The notes below the pieces were generated by a model. The model saw only the letters and a program-made list of their open reading frames with translations. It ran no database searches and was not told where the DNA came from. The position numbers and the translations under genes are program-made. A stretch of 64,000 nucleotides of DNA from Alloalcanivorax gelatiniphagus (GTDB taxonomy: Bacteria > Pseudomonadota > Gammaproteobacteria > Pseudomonadales > Alcanivoracaceae): positions 62,001-126,000 of the forward strand of contig NZ_VCQT01000025.1 in assembly GCF_005938655.1 (NCBI RefSeq). Direction: 5' to 3'. How positions within the stretch are numbered: the stretch's first letter is position 1; every line of letters begins with the position of its first letter. Positions 14,229 through 23,670 of the stretch are shown here, in pieces.

Positions 14229-16192
14229 GAAAGTACTGTAACCCGGGCAGCGTGGTGGCACTGCTGTGGGCCCTGTTCCAGATCTGGATGGTCTATGGCA
14301 CGCCGCTGGAGCTGATCGTGGCGGTGCCGATCCATGTCATGTTCGGCGTCATGCTGACCTTCATCACTCACCCGCTGACCCCTCGCCAGGAAGAGCACAG
14401 CGGCGGCTTCGGCGTGAGCCGCGCCAGTGACTACCTGCTGGTGGCGGTGGCCGCCGCCATCGCCGTTCATTACTACCTGAGCGGCGACACCCTGATCACC
14501 CGCATCGCCATGGTCGATCTGCCCACCACCACCGATCTGGTGGTCGGCGTGGTCACCATGGCGTTGGTGGTGGAAGCGGTGCGCCGCTCCCTGGGCATGG
14601 GCCTGACCACCGTGATCCTGGTGTTCCTGGTCTACCAGTTCTGTGGCCCGCTGCTGCGCGAAGTGCCGCTGCTGCGGATTATCGGCCACGACGGCCAGCC
14701 CAGCCGGTCGTTCTTCGAGACCTTTATCGATCTGCAGACCATGCAAAACGAGGGCGTGTTCGGTATTCCCAGCATCGTCTCCTACGGTCAGGTGTTCTAT
14801 TTCCTGCTGTTCGGCGCCTTCCTGCAGCTATTCGGCGGCGGCCAGCTGTTCATGGATCTGTCCATGTTGCTGGTGGGTCGCCTGCGTGGTGGCATGGCCA
14901 AGGTATCGATCGTCTCTTCCACCCTGTTCGGCGCGGTCAGTGGCAGCGCCACCGCCAACGCGGCGGTGATGGGGATGTTCACCATTCCCGCCATGAAGCG
15001 CTCCGGGATGCGCGCCGAGCAGGCCGCCGCCGTTGAGGCCACCTCCTCCACCGGTGGGCAGTTGATGCCGCCGGTGATGGGCGCCGCCGCCTTCCTGATC
15101 GCCCAGTTCATGGGCATCCCCTACGCCGAGGTGGCGCTGGCGGCGATCATTCCGGCGCTGTTGTTCTACCTGGCGCTGTACTTCGTGGTGGATCTGCTGG
15201 CCCGCCGCAACAACCTGAGCGGCCTGACCAAGGCGGAACTGGACACCGACTGGGGCAGCGTATTGAAGCGGCTCTATCTGCTGATCCCGGTGGGCGTGCT
15301 GGTGTACCAGATCATGGCCGGCCGCGCGCTCAGCTCCGCCACCCTGGAAGCAGTCTGGCTGACCGTGTTCCTGGGGCTGTTCACGCGCGGCTGGGAAGGC
15401 CTGCGCGAGCACGGCCTCGACGGCCTGGTAGGCGCCGTCCGCTCGGTGGTGGCCGACTCGGTGCAGGCGCTGGACTCCGGCGCGCGCAGTGCCATCGCCG
15501 TGGCGATCCCCTGCGCCGGCGCCGGCATCGTGGTCGGCATCGCTTCCAGCACCAACCTGGGCCTGACCTTCGGCACCTTCGTGACCACCCTGTCCGGCGG
15601 CATGATGATCCCGGCTCTTCTGCTGGTGATGATCATGGTGATCGTGATGGGCATGGGCATGCCTACCACCGCCGCCTACATCATGGGCGCCATCCTCGCC
15701 ATTCCGGCCCTGGACAAGCTGGGCGTGCCGCAGCTGTCCTCGCACTTCTTCGTGCTGTACTTCGCCGCCCTGTCCATGGTCACACCACCGGTGGCACTGG
15801 CCGCCTTCGTCGCCGGCGGCATCGCCAAGGCGGACGTCTGGAAAACCGGTTGGGCCGCATTCCGCTACAGCCTGGCCGGCTTCCTGGTGGCGTTCGCCTT
15901 CGCCTTCAGCCCGGCGCTGTTGCTGCAGGGCGAATGGGCCCGGATCGTCACCGCCACGGTCACCGCCGCCATCGGCTGCTATGCCCTGGCCGGTTGCGTG
16001 GCCGGCTTCCTGCGTACTCGCAATTCCAGGCTGGAATCGCTGTTGTTGTTGGCCGCCGCGGTACTGCTGATCACCCCCAAACTGACCGCCTCTCTGGTCG
16101 GCCTGGTGCTGCTGGCGCTGGTGCTCGGTGGCCAGCTGTGGCGCCGCCGCGCGGCGGCGGAGCCCGAGCCGGCCGCCACCGCCCGGGAATAA
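14225..16192 (+). CDS. TRAP transporter fused permease (TAXI type)
   Basis: This 655-aa protein fuses the small 4-TM and large 12-TM TRAP subunits, as is usual for TAXI-type systems. The large-domain core shows GAVSGSATANAAVMGMFTIP and EATSSTGGQLMPPVMGAAAF, both hallmark DctM-like signatures. MGMGMPTTAAYIM and MVTPPVALAAFVAGGIA repeat the pattern in the second half. It uses a sodium or proton gradient to import an organic acid delivered by the binding protein encoded directly downstream. It is coupled to the benE-like gene by an ATGA overlap. Two carriers in one operon suggest two related substrates or different affinity ranges. Confidence 0.9.
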   Translation: MRKYCNPGSVVALLWALFQIWMVYGTPLELIVAVPIHVMFGVMLTFITHPLTPRQEEHSGGFGVSRASDYLLVAVAAAIAVHYYLSGDTLITRIAMVDLPTTTDLVVGVVTMALVVEAVRRSLGMGLTTVILVFLVYQFCGPLLREVPLLRIIGHDGQPSRSFFETFIDLQTMQNEGVFGIPSIVSYGQVFYFLLFGAFLQLFGGGQLFMDLSMLLVGRLRGGMAKVSIVSSTLFGAVSGSATANAAVMGMFTIPAMKRSGMRAEQAAAVEATSSTGGQLMPPVMGAAAFLIAQFMGIPYAEVALAAIIPALLFYLALYFVVDLLARRNNLSGLTKAELDTDWGSVLKRLYLLIPVGVLVYQIMAGRALSSATLEAVWLTVFLGLFTRGWEGLREHGLDGLVGAVRSVVADSVQALDSGARSAIAVAIPCAGAGIVVGIASSTNLGLTFGTFVTTLSGGMMIPALLLVMIMVIVMGMGMPTTAAYIMGAILAIPALDKLGVPQLSSHFFVLYFAALSMVTPPVALAAFVAGGIAKADVWKTGWAAFRYSLAGFLVAFAFAFSPALLLQGEWARIVTATVTAAIGCYALAGCVAGFLRTRNSRLESLLLLAAAVLLITPKLTASLVGLVLLALVLGGQLWRRRAAAEPEPAATARE

Positions 16193-16229
16193 CCTTCGAC
16201 CCGACTTTCCATAATCAGGAGAACAAAAA

Positions 16230-17225
16230 ATGCGACATCTCACCCTACGGCATTTCGCCATCGCCCTGTTCACCGCCCTACTGGCGCTGACCGGCGCGGC
16301 CCGGGCCGCCGACCCGGTCAAGGTCAAGTTCGCCGCCGGCCCCACCGGCACCACCTGGTACGCCTACGCCGGTGCCCTGCGCACGGAAATGCTGGCCGGC
16401 CTGCCCCAGGGTTCCACCGTGGACATCCAGGGCACGCCCATGGCCATCGCCAACACCAAGCTGCTCACCGCCAAGCGCACCGACGTGGCGCTGATCTTCC
16501 CGCCGGTGGCGTCCTGGGCCGAGCGCGGCTTCGGCCCGTTCGACAAAAAGATCGACAATATTCGCGGTCTTGTGGGTGGCCTGGACCAGTACTATCAGCG
16601 CGTCACCGTGCAGAACGACAGCACCATCAAAAGCCTGGCTGAGATCAAGAACAACAAGCTGGCGGTGCGCATCGGCACCGGCCCCCAGGGCAGTCTCAAT
16701 GAATACATCGCGCGCCTGATCCTGGCCGCCAATGGCCTCAGCTACGAAGACATCGAATCGTTCGGCGGCAGCGTCAGCCGCTCCAGCCTGAGCATTCTTC
16801 AGGACCAGTTCGGTGACGGTAAGCTGGACATGATCATCGGCATCACCACCGCCGGCCACCCCAACACCTCGCAGCTGTCGATCACCCCCGGCCAGCGCTT
16901 CCTGAGCCTCAGCGACGACGCCATCGCCTACCTGGAAAAATACGGCTTCACCCCGGCCACCATGCCGGCGGACCTGTTCGAGGGTCAGAGCGAGCCCGTC
17001 AAGGGCGTGGGCTTCAGCACCTCCATCTACGCCAACGCGGACATGCCGGACGAAGAGGCCTACCAGATCACCAAGGCGATCATGGAAGGCCGTAAAAGCG
17101 TGCAGCGCTCGTTCGGTTCCATGGCCGGCTGGACCCTGGAAGGCGCCGCCGCCGCTGAAAATCTGGCGGTGCCGCTGCATCCCGGCGCCAAGAAGTACTA
17201 CCAGGAAGCGGCGAAAGCGCAATGA
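16230..17225 (+). CDS. TAXI-family TRAP transporter solute-binding protein
   Basis: This 331-aa periplasmic protein has a Sec signal peptide (about residues 1-26, cleavage after AARA). The mature N-terminus KVKFAAGPTGTTWYAYAGAL has the glycine/threonine loop typical of TAXI binding proteins. NNKLAVRIGTGPQGSLNEY and the closing helices also fit the family. AGGAG at 16218-16222 precedes the ATG. It pairs with the fused permease just upstream. Its stop overlaps the ThDP-enzyme gene by four bases, tying import to that enzyme. Confidence 0.9.
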   Translation: MRHLTLRHFAIALFTALLALTGAARAADPVKVKFAAGPTGTTWYAYAGALRTEMLAGLPQGSTVDIQGTPMAIANTKLLTAKRTDVALIFPPVASWAERGFGPFDKKIDNIRGLVGGLDQYYQRVTVQNDSTIKSLAEIKNNKLAVRIGTGPQGSLNEYIARLILAANGLSYEDIESFGGSVSRSSLSILQDQFGDGKLDMIIGITTAGHPNTSQLSITPGQRFLSLSDDAIAYLEKYGFTPATMPADLFEGQSEPVKGVGFSTSIYANADMPDEEAYQITKAIMEGRKSVQRSFGSMAGWTLEGAAAAENLAVPLHPGAKKYYQEAAKAQ

Positions 17226-18862
17226 CGGCGAGCAACGCGCCTACAGGCACCGGCGGCCAGGTGATCGTCGACCTGCTGCGTCGCAACGGCGTGGACCGGG
17301 TATTCACGGTACCGGGAGAAAGTTTTCTGCCGGTGCTGGACGCCCTGCACGACGCCCCGGAAATCGAACTGGTGGTGTGCCGTCAGGAAGGCGGCGCCAC
17401 CATGATGGCCGAGGCCCATGCCAAGCTCACCGGCCGGCCCGGAGTGTGCTTCGTGACCCGTGGCCCGGGCAGCGCCAACGCGCTGGCCGGCCTGCACGTG
17501 GCGGCCCAGGACTCGACCCCGCTGCTGGTGTTCGTTGGCCAGGTACCGAGCGGCTTTCAGGAACGGGAAGCCTGGCAGGAAGTGGACGTGCAGGCGCTGT
17601 TCGGTTCGGTGGCGAAGTGGGCCGTGGACCTGCAGCACAGCGAGCGGCTGCCGGAATATCTGGGCCGCGCCTTCGCCACCGCCCGCTCCGGCCGCCAGGG
17701 ACCGGTGGTGATCGGCCTGGCCGAGGACCTGCTCTATGAATCGGTGGCGGCGGTGAACACCGCCGCGGTAACGCCGGCGCAAAGTTATCCGGCGGTGCGC
17801 GAGGTGCGCGCCCTGGAACGCCGGCTGGCGGCGGCGCGCCGCCCGCTGGCGGTGTTCGGAGGCTCCGGCTGGGACGCCGAAAGCCACGACAAACTGCGCC
17901 GTTTCGCGGAGGTCCATGGACTGCCGGTGGTCACCGGCTTCCGCCGTCAGGACCGCTTCGACAACAGCCATCCGTTGTACGCCGGCGACGCCGGGCTGGG
18001 TATGAACCCGGCCCTGGCGGCGCTGATCGAGGAAGCGGATCTGATCCTGGCGGTGGGCACCCGGCTCGGCGACATCACCACCCGCCACTATCAACTTCTG
18101 GAGGTGCCCCGCCCCCATCAGCAACTGATCCATGTGCACCCGCAGCCGGAAGAACTGGGCCGCGTCTATCACACCGATCTGGCGATCTGCGCCGGGGTGC
18201 GGGGTTTCGCCGAAACCGTCTCCCTGCGCGCCGACCGGCCGCTGGACGACAAGCGCCGGACCTGGCTGGAACGGGCCGGCCAGGTGTACCGGAACTGGGC
18301 CCGGCCCACCGAAGCCCCCGGCCCCATGCAACTAGCCCGGGTGGTGGAATGGCTCGGCCAGCGACTTCCGCCGGAGGCGGTGATCAGCAACGGCGCCGGC
18401 AACTACACCCTCTGGGTGCACCGCTTCTATCCGTTCCGTGCCTTCGGCAGCGCCCTGGCGCCCACCTCCGGTTCCATGGGCTATGGCCTGCCGGCGGCGA
18501 TCGCCGCCAAGCTCGCCGACCGGCAAAGGCCGGCGGTGTGTTTCGCCGGCGACGGCTGCTTTCTGATGACCTGCCAGGAACTGGCCACCGCCGTGCAATA
18601 TGGCGCCAACGTGATCGTTATCGTGGTTAACAACGGCTCCTACGGTTCCATCCGCATGCACCAGGAGCGGCAATACCCGGGCCGGCGCTACGGCACCGAC
18701 CTGGTTAATCCGGACCTGGTCGCCCTGGCCCGCGCCTTCGGGGCCGAGGCGGAACGGGTGGAAAACAGCGAGCATTTCCCGGCGGTGTTTGAACGGGCCC
18801 TGGAGGCGGATCGTCCGTTTCTCATCGAGCTGCCCATCGACCCGTCGATTCTGAAACCCTGA
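17222..18862 (+). CDS. Thiamine-diphosphate-dependent enzyme (acetolactate synthase/benzoylformate decarboxylase superfamily)
   Basis: This 546-aa protein has the three-domain ThDP layout. The Pyr domain contains FTVPGESFLPVLDAL and the activating glutamate in CRQEGGATMMAEAHAKLTG. A central domain follows. The PP domain carries the ThDP motif from GDGCFLMTCQELATA to IVVNNGSYGSIR. It could decarboxylate or ligate a 2-oxo acid. No regulatory ilvN-type subunit follows, so a biosynthetic acetolactate synthase is unlikely. As the last gene of the furoate-type operon it may act on a 2-oxo acid product or on the TAXI substrate. The reaction is not determined. Confidence 0.8.
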   Translation: MTASNAPTGTGGQVIVDLLRRNGVDRVFTVPGESFLPVLDALHDAPEIELVVCRQEGGATMMAEAHAKLTGRPGVCFVTRGPGSANALAGLHVAAQDSTPLLVFVGQVPSGFQEREAWQEVDVQALFGSVAKWAVDLQHSERLPEYLGRAFATARSGRQGPVVIGLAEDLLYESVAAVNTAAVTPAQSYPAVREVRALERRLAAARRPLAVFGGSGWDAESHDKLRRFAEVHGLPVVTGFRRQDRFDNSHPLYAGDAGLGMNPALAALIEEADLILAVGTRLGDITTRHYQLLEVPRPHQQLIHVHPQPEELGRVYHTDLAICAGVRGFAETVSLRADRPLDDKRRTWLERAGQVYRNWARPTEAPGPMQLARVVEWLGQRLPPEAVISNGAGNYTLWVHRFYPFRAFGSALAPTSGSMGYGLPAAIAAKLADRQRPAVCFAGDGCFLMTCQELATAVQYGANVIVIVVNNGSYGSIRMHQERQYPGRRYGTDLVNPDLVALARAFGAEAERVENSEHFPAVFERALEADRPFLIELPIDPSILKP

Positions 18863-19003
18863 ATCGCGGCTAAAGCCGCTCCTACGATACGGGGTAGGAG
18901 CGGCTTCAGCCGCGATATCCACCCCCACGGTACGGGGTAGGAGCGGCTTCAGCCGCGATATGCGCTCCTACGGTACGGGGTAGGAGGCGGCTTCAACCGC
19001 GAT
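18863..19003. repeat. Array of four REP-like palindromes
   Basis: One inverted copy (18863-18885) and three direct copies (18894-18916, 18938-18960, 18980-19003) of the 23-nt palindrome GTAGGAGCGGCTTCAGCCGC-GAT lie here with 42-44 base spacing. They are separated by a conserved ACGGTACGGG-type spacer. The array sits between convergent genes and can fold into strong stem-loops, so it may also stop transcription from both sides. Further copies occur at five other places in the window. Confidence 0.9.
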
Positions 19004-19052
19004 ATCCACGGCGAGCCGCCGGGCGGCGCACCGTGTCAGCCGCGATCAGCCA

Positions 19053-19952
19053 TTACAGCTCATCGGTCAGCCGCTCGGACAGATAATCCAGAAACGCCCG
19101 GGTGCGCGCTGGCACCCGGGTGCGGCTGAGTATCAGCGCGGTGGCTTCCACCGGCGGACTTTCCCAGGCCGTGAGCACCCGCACCAGCCGCCCGCTTTTT
19201 ACATCGTTACGGCACATCACGTTCGGCAACATGCTCAACCCCACCCCGTCGATGGCCAGCTCCCGGGCCACCGCGATATTGTTCACCACCACCTTGCCCT
19301 GCACCTCGATAAACTGGTGCTTGATCTGATTGCGGAACGTCCACACCCCGTTCTGTCGCTGCTGATCGGTGGTCACGCAATCGTGCAGGGCGAAATCCTC
19401 CACCGCCCGGGGCGTGCCCCGTCGCCGCAGATAATCCGGGCTGGCATAAACGCCACGGGTAATGGTGGCGAGACGACGGTAGATCAGGTTGGATTCCTTC
19501 AGCGGGCCCAGCTGTATGGTCAGGTCATAGGGGTCGTCCCGCGGATTGACCTCGCGGCTGTTCACCTCGACCTCAACATTGACTTCCGGGTAGCGCAACA
19601 CAAAGCCGGCGATGGCACGGCTGATCCAGCCGACCCCGAAATCCACCGGAATACTGACGCGCAGGGAGCCGCTTAGCCCGGCCTGCAGTTCCGCCGCGTT
19701 AACGCCGATTTCCTCAATCTCCGACACCAGGCATTGCACCTGCTCGTAGAGCACCGACCCCATCTCGGTCAATGCCAGCCCCTTGGCGCCCCGTTTCAGC
19801 AGCAAGGCACCGAAGTGCTGCTCGAGCTGATCGAGCCGGCGACTGATGGTGGATTTGGAAATTCTTAATTGCTCGGAGGCACGGGTCATGCTGCCGGCCT
19901 CCGCGACCTCACAGAAAAGCCTGAGCGTGTTCAGGTCCAAACGGTGATGCAT
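19053..19952 (-). CDS. LysR-family transcriptional regulator
   Basis: This LysR-type protein of about 299 aa has an N-terminal winged helix: LNTLRLFCEVAEAGSMTRAS, then the recognition region SKSTISRRLDQLEQHFGALL. A periplasmic-binding-like effector domain follows. GAGGGG, eight bases before the ATG at 19952, supports that start over an upstream GTG at 19967. It is transcribed away from the ABC transporter operon at 20219, the usual LysR arrangement, so it probably controls that operon in response to its substrate or a CoA intermediate. It could also act on the convergent furoate-type operon. Confidence 0.9.
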   Translation of the reverse strand: MHHRLDLNTLRLFCEVAEAGSMTRASEQLRISKSTISRRLDQLEQHFGALLLKRGAKGLALTEMGSVLYEQVQCLVSEIEEIGVNAAELQAGLSGSLRVSIPVDFGVGWISRAIAGFVLRYPEVNVEVEVNSREVNPRDDPYDLTIQLGPLKESNLIYRRLATITRGVYASPDYLRRRGTPRAVEDFALHDCVTTDQQRQNGVWTFRNQIKHQFIEVQGKVVVNNIAVARELAIDGVGLSMLPNVMCRNDVKSGRLVRVLTAWESPPVEATALILSRTRVPARTRAFLDYLSERLTDEL

Positions 19953-20218
19953 CCGCGTACCCCTCACAAAGGCCAGCCGATCCTGCCCGGCGTCAGATTG
20001 CCCGAATTCTTATCAATTGAAACACGGATAACGGCGCCGAGCGTTCCATTATTCGAACACCGTGTCCTGCTTACTGCGCTAGGCGCCGTGTGGGGGCGCT
20101 GCTAGCTTAATCACGACAAGAAGTAGCAAAAAACACCGATTAAAAATTCCAACAAATACACGGTGCCCGGGCGCGACGGATATCCGCACAGCGCCCGTGG
20201 TACGGATCGGAGAGCACT
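19953..20218. promoter_or_regulatory. Divergent intergenic region between lysR and the ABC/CoA operon
   Basis: These 266 bases are AT-rich relative to the flanks and must hold promoters for both directions. CACCGTGT at 20058-20065 and its reverse complement ACACGGTG at 20158-20165 are a possible spaced operator pair. GTTC-N8-GAAC at 20043-20058 is another weak palindrome. I could not assign -35/-10 boxes with confidence. Confidence 0.4.
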
Positions 20219-21217
20219 ATGCAAAATATCAATCGGCGACAGTTTCTTCGCGGCACGGCACAGAGTCTGGCCTTCGGCCTCTGCGCTTCCAGTATCGGCC
20301 TGCCGGCTCTCAGCCGCGCCCAGGCCGCCAGCCTGAGCTGGGCCAATCTGATGCCCGGCTTCACCATTCTTATTTCGGAATATCTACGCGCCAAGGGCCT
20401 CGACAAGGAGTACCGGCTTAATCTTCAAAAGCCTACTACCTATGCCTCCGTAGGTACCTACTATAACGACTTTATCGCGGGAAATTACGACGTCTGTATC
20501 GGCAGCTGGGACACTTTCGCCGCCCGCTATCTGGCCGGCGTCAAAGTGCAGTTCGTTTGCGGGATCAGCACCGGCAGCATGATCAACATTCTCACGCCCA
20601 GCGGCGGCGAGGGCACCCTGCAAGCGCTCAAGGGAAAAATCTTCGCGGCGCCGCAATCCAGCGGTACCTATCGGATGATGCGCGCGGTGATCAAGGAACT
20701 GCACGATATCGATCTGGAACAGTACATGCGGGTCCAGAACGTGGACAATCCCGCCGCCGCCGTCACCCTGGCCATGGCCGATCGTGCGGATGCGGTGCTG
20801 TCCTGGGAACCCAACATCAGCGCCGGCCTGGTCAAGGCGCCGGATATGCGGGTGCTGTACAACGCCGGCGACGAGTACCGCAAGCGTCTTGGCAAGGAGC
20901 TGCCCTACTTCGGCATCGCCGTGCGCCGGGAAGTGGCCGAGCGGGATCCGGAGCTGGTGCAGCGGCTGGACCAGGCATTCGGTGCCTGCGTCAACGGCAT
21001 CATGGGCGACGTGGATGAAGCCGTGGGCCTGACCGCCGAGCGCTCCGGCTTTCCGACCGAGGTCCTCAAGCTGGCGATCACCTCCGGTCGCATGGCGCTC
21101 AAGCACCTCTCCATGAGCACCCCGGACGGTCGCGACGCGGTGCGCACCGCCGCCGGCTTCCTGATCCGTAACGGGTCCCTGCCGCGCCAACTGGACGACG
21201 GGTTCTTCGCGGCATGA
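20219..21217 (+). CDS. ABC transporter substrate-binding protein (SsuA/TauA/NMT1-like), Tat-exported
   Basis: This 332-aa protein begins with a twin-arginine signal (NRRQFLRG, Arg6-Arg7) and a hydrophobic stretch ending near SRAQAAS, so it is probably exported folded by the Tat system. The body has the NMT1/SsuA-like fold: YYNDFIAGNYDVCIGSWDTF, then VQFVCGISTGSMINILTP, and a DRADAVLSWEPN segment. It delivers a small organic anion to the permease and ATPase encoded next, with ATGA coupling. The ligand is unknown; the enzymes downstream suggest a carboxylate. Confidence 0.85.
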   Translation: MQNINRRQFLRGTAQSLAFGLCASSIGLPALSRAQAASLSWANLMPGFTILISEYLRAKGLDKEYRLNLQKPTTYASVGTYYNDFIAGNYDVCIGSWDTFAARYLAGVKVQFVCGISTGSMINILTPSGGEGTLQALKGKIFAAPQSSGTYRMMRAVIKELHDIDLEQYMRVQNVDNPAAAVTLAMADRADAVLSWEPNISAGLVKAPDMRVLYNAGDEYRKRLGKELPYFGIAVRREVAERDPELVQRLDQAFGACVNGIMGDVDEAVGLTAERSGFPTEVLKLAITSGRMALKHLSMSTPDGRDAVRTAAGFLIRNGSLPRQLDDGFFAA

Positions 21218-22050
21218 GTCAGCCCGCGCGCACCGCCTCATCCGTGACACCCTCCCGCCTGGGCGCGCGGGCCGCCGCGCGCCCGGCGGCCAGGCCGGGC
21301 CGGCGGCGGGACCTGACCGCCCTGTGCGTGGTCTCGGTGCTGTTGATTCTGGCCATGGAAGTGGCCAGCCGTTTCGTGCCGCCGTTCATCATGCCGTCGC
21401 CGCTGGTGGTCGGCCAGGCGGTGCTGGAATTGCTGACCAGCGATTGGCACCACGTCTCGGTAACGCTGCTGCGGCTGGCCGCGGCGGTGGGCTTTTCCAT
21501 GTTGCTCGGGGTGTTGATCGGCCTGCTGATGGGCACTTCCCGACGGCTCGGCCCTTACCTCAATTCCCTGGTGATCATCGACACCGGTATTCCGGCACTC
21601 TCCTGGATGCTGGTGGCGGTGTTCTGGTTCAAGGACCCGGAAGCTCGCATCTTCTTCATTCTTACCGTGATTCTGCTGCCCTTCTACGCGCTCAACGTCT
21701 ACGAAGGGGTGCGTTCCATGCCCAAGGAATGGGTCGACATGATGGAGAGCTTCCGTCCCTCGCGCTGGCAACTGATGCGCTATCTGGTGATACCGCACAT
21801 CGTCCAGTACGTCTTCATGACCACCAAATCGGTGATCGGCTATGCGATCCGCATGGTGATCTTCGCCGAGCTGGTGGCCTCGGCGGTGGGGATCGGCTCA
21901 CGGATGAGCCTGGCCCAATCCACATTCCGCATCGACTATGTGCTGGCCTGGACCTTCCTGCTGGTGGTTCTCAATCTGGTGCTGCAGTCGCTGCTCAACC
22001 TGGTGGAACGGCACGTTCTCAAATGGCGGGCGGAGGCCAAAGTACGATGA
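21214..22050 (+). CDS. ABC transporter permease (SsuC/TauC-like)
   Basis: This 278-aa inner-membrane protein has about six helices. It contains the EAA-type loop that contacts the ATPase (YEGVRSMPKEWVDMMESFRPSRWQ) and the common motif PSPLVVGQAVLELL after the first helix. A basic, alanine-rich N-terminal extension of about 30 residues precedes the first membrane segment. It is translationally coupled to both neighbours by ATGA overlaps at 21214 and 22047. It forms one importer with them. Confidence 0.9.
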   Translation: MSQPARTASSVTPSRLGARAAARPAARPGRRRDLTALCVVSVLLILAMEVASRFVPPFIMPSPLVVGQAVLELLTSDWHHVSVTLLRLAAAVGFSMLLGVLIGLLMGTSRRLGPYLNSLVIIDTGIPALSWMLVAVFWFKDPEARIFFILTVILLPFYALNVYEGVRSMPKEWVDMMESFRPSRWQLMRYLVIPHIVQYVFMTTKSVIGYAIRMVIFAELVASAVGIGSRMSLAQSTFRIDYVLAWTFLLVVLNLVLQSLLNLVERHVLKWRAEAKVR

Positions 22051-22874
22051 ATCCGATAGCAACCCCTACGACCACGACACAAAGCGACGCCTTTATCGAA
22101 ATGCGGGATGTGAGTAAGCATTTCGGGGATTTCCTGGCGGTGGATCAGCTGTCGATGACGGTCCGGCGCGGCGAAATCGTGGCTCTGCTTGGCCGCACCG
22201 GTGCTGGTAAAAGCACGGTGATGAGCCTGTCCATGGGCACCATCGCCCCGGACCAGGGAACCGTGCGCGTGGGCGGCGCCGACCCGTCCCGGGAGTTCGA
22301 TGCCCTGCGCGGCAAGATGGCGGTGGCCTTTCAGACCGACCGGCTGCTGCCCTGGCGCACGGCGGTGGAGAACGCCGAACTGGGCCTGCTGATCCTCAAC
22401 CATTCCAAATCCCAGGCCCGCGAAGCCGCACTGCATTGGCTGGCGCGGGTAAAGCTGGAAGGCGCCGAGCACAAATACGTGCACGAATTGTCCGGCGGCA
22501 TGCGCCAGAGGGTGTCTCTGGCACGGGCCCTGGCGGTGGATCCGGAGCTGATTTTCCTCGACGAGGTGTTCAGCCAGCTGGACCACGTGACCTCCCAGGT
22601 TTTGCGCCGGGACTTTTCCCGCATCGTGCGGGAAGTAGGCAAAACCTGCGTGTTCGTTACCCATCGCATCGAGGATGCCCTGGACATCGCCGACCGCATC
22701 TATGTGCTGGACGCGCCGGCGCGCGTCTGCCTGGCACTCAGCGTCAGTGAGCAGACCCGCCGTGATCCACGAGCGCTGGCCGACCTGCATGACCAGATCG
22801 CCCAGGCCATCGGCGGCGACACGGAATCAGCGGGCCACGACCCGAACTACTCTGAAAATCAGGACCTGTCATGA
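22047..22874 (+). CDS. ABC transporter ATP-binding protein (SsuB/TauB-like)
   Basis: This 275-aa ATPase has Walker A (GRTGAGKST), Q-loop (AFQTDRLLPWRTAVEN), ABC signature (ELSGGMRQRVSLARAL), Walker B (LIFLDEVFSQLD) and H-loop (FVTHRIEDAL). These agree with the SsuB/TauB subgroup. The Q-loop RLLPWR motif is characteristic of sulfonate/nitrate-type importers. The start codon overlaps the permease stop, and its end overlaps the enoyl-CoA hydratase gene by four bases. This links uptake directly with CoA metabolism. Confidence 0.92.
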   Translation: MNPIATPTTTTQSDAFIEMRDVSKHFGDFLAVDQLSMTVRRGEIVALLGRTGAGKSTVMSLSMGTIAPDQGTVRVGGADPSREFDALRGKMAVAFQTDRLLPWRTAVENAELGLLILNHSKSQAREAALHWLARVKLEGAEHKYVHELSGGMRQRVSLARALAVDPELIFLDEVFSQLDHVTSQVLRRDFSRIVREVGKTCVFVTHRIEDALDIADRIYVLDAPARVCLALSVSEQTRRDPRALADLHDQIAQAIGGDTESAGHDPNYSENQDLS

Positions 22875-23665
22875 GCTATGAAGATATAGAAATGGAGCGA
22901 CGCGATGGCTGGGTGGAGGTCACTCTGAACCGCCCGGCCAAGATGAACACCCTGCGCGACCGCACCGCCGAGGAGATCGGCTCGCTGCTCGCCGAGGTGG
23001 AACAGGATCGTGCGGTGAGCTGCGTATTGATTCGCGGCAACGACAAAGCCTTCTGCGCCGGCATCGACACCAGTGGCTTCACCATCGAGGCGCATCAGTA
23101 TTTTGATTTCTATCGGCGCCGGCGTACCGCCCGGCCGGTTAATCAACTGTTCCGCCAACTGCAGCGCTACAGCAAGCCGGTGATCTCCGTGATCGAAGGG
23201 TACGCCCTGGGTGGCGGCCTGGAACTGGCGTTGCTGGGGGATCTGCTGGTGGCCGGCGAGAACGCCCGGCTGGGTTTGCCGGAAGCGCGGCTCGGCATGA
23301 TGCCCGGTGGCGGTGGCACCGCCACCCTGCCCCGCCGTATCGGCGCCGCCCTGGCCAAGGAAATGATCTGGACCGGGCGCCGTCTGAGCGCCCGCGAGGC
23401 GCTGGAATACCGGCTGGTCAACCATGTCACCGAGGCCGGCGCGGCGCTCGACAAAGCCCGGGAGCTGGCCGCCGGCATCAGCGCCGCGGCACCGCTGTCG
23501 GTGATGTTCAGCAAGCTGGCCATCGATCAGGGCCTGGACCAGCCGCTGCCCCAGGCCATGGACGCCGAAGGCGACCTGTCCTTCATGCTTTATTTCAGTC
23601 ACGACCGGGACGAGGGGCTGGCGGCGTTCGGCGCCAAACGCAGCCCGTCGTTCCGTGGGGAGTAA
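22871..23665 (+). CDS. Enoyl-CoA hydratase/isomerase family protein
   Basis: This 264-aa crotonase-fold enzyme has the oxyanion-hole segment NDKAFCAGIDTSGF and the block EGYALGGGLELALLGDLLVAG. The following GLPEARLGMMPGGGGTATLPR carries the glutamate position used by hydratases. It probably hydrates an enoyl-CoA formed by the acyl-CoA dehydrogenases at 26884 and 28041. It overlaps the ABC ATPase gene by four bases and lies 5 bases before the thiolase-like gene. The precise substrate is not determined. Confidence 0.85.
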   Translation: MSYEDIEMERRDGWVEVTLNRPAKMNTLRDRTAEEIGSLLAEVEQDRAVSCVLIRGNDKAFCAGIDTSGFTIEAHQYFDFYRRRRTARPVNQLFRQLQRYSKPVISVIEGYALGGGLELALLGDLLVAGENARLGLPEARLGMMPGGGGTATLPRRIGAALAKEMIWTGRRLSAREALEYRLVNHVTEAGAALDKARELAAGISAAAPLSVMFSKLAIDQGLDQPLPQAMDAEGDLSFMLYFSHDRDEGLAAFGAKRSPSFRGE

Positions 23666-23670
23666 CCACC

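Noticed and set aside
17222-18862. Biosynthetic acetolactate synthase (ilvB)
   Set aside because: No ilvN or ilvC neighbour, and the gene is locked into a transporter/catabolic operon by a four-base overlap.
18863-19003. Possible CRISPR array
   Set aside because: The repeats are palindromic REP-like units in mixed orientation, with similar short spacers and no cas genes.
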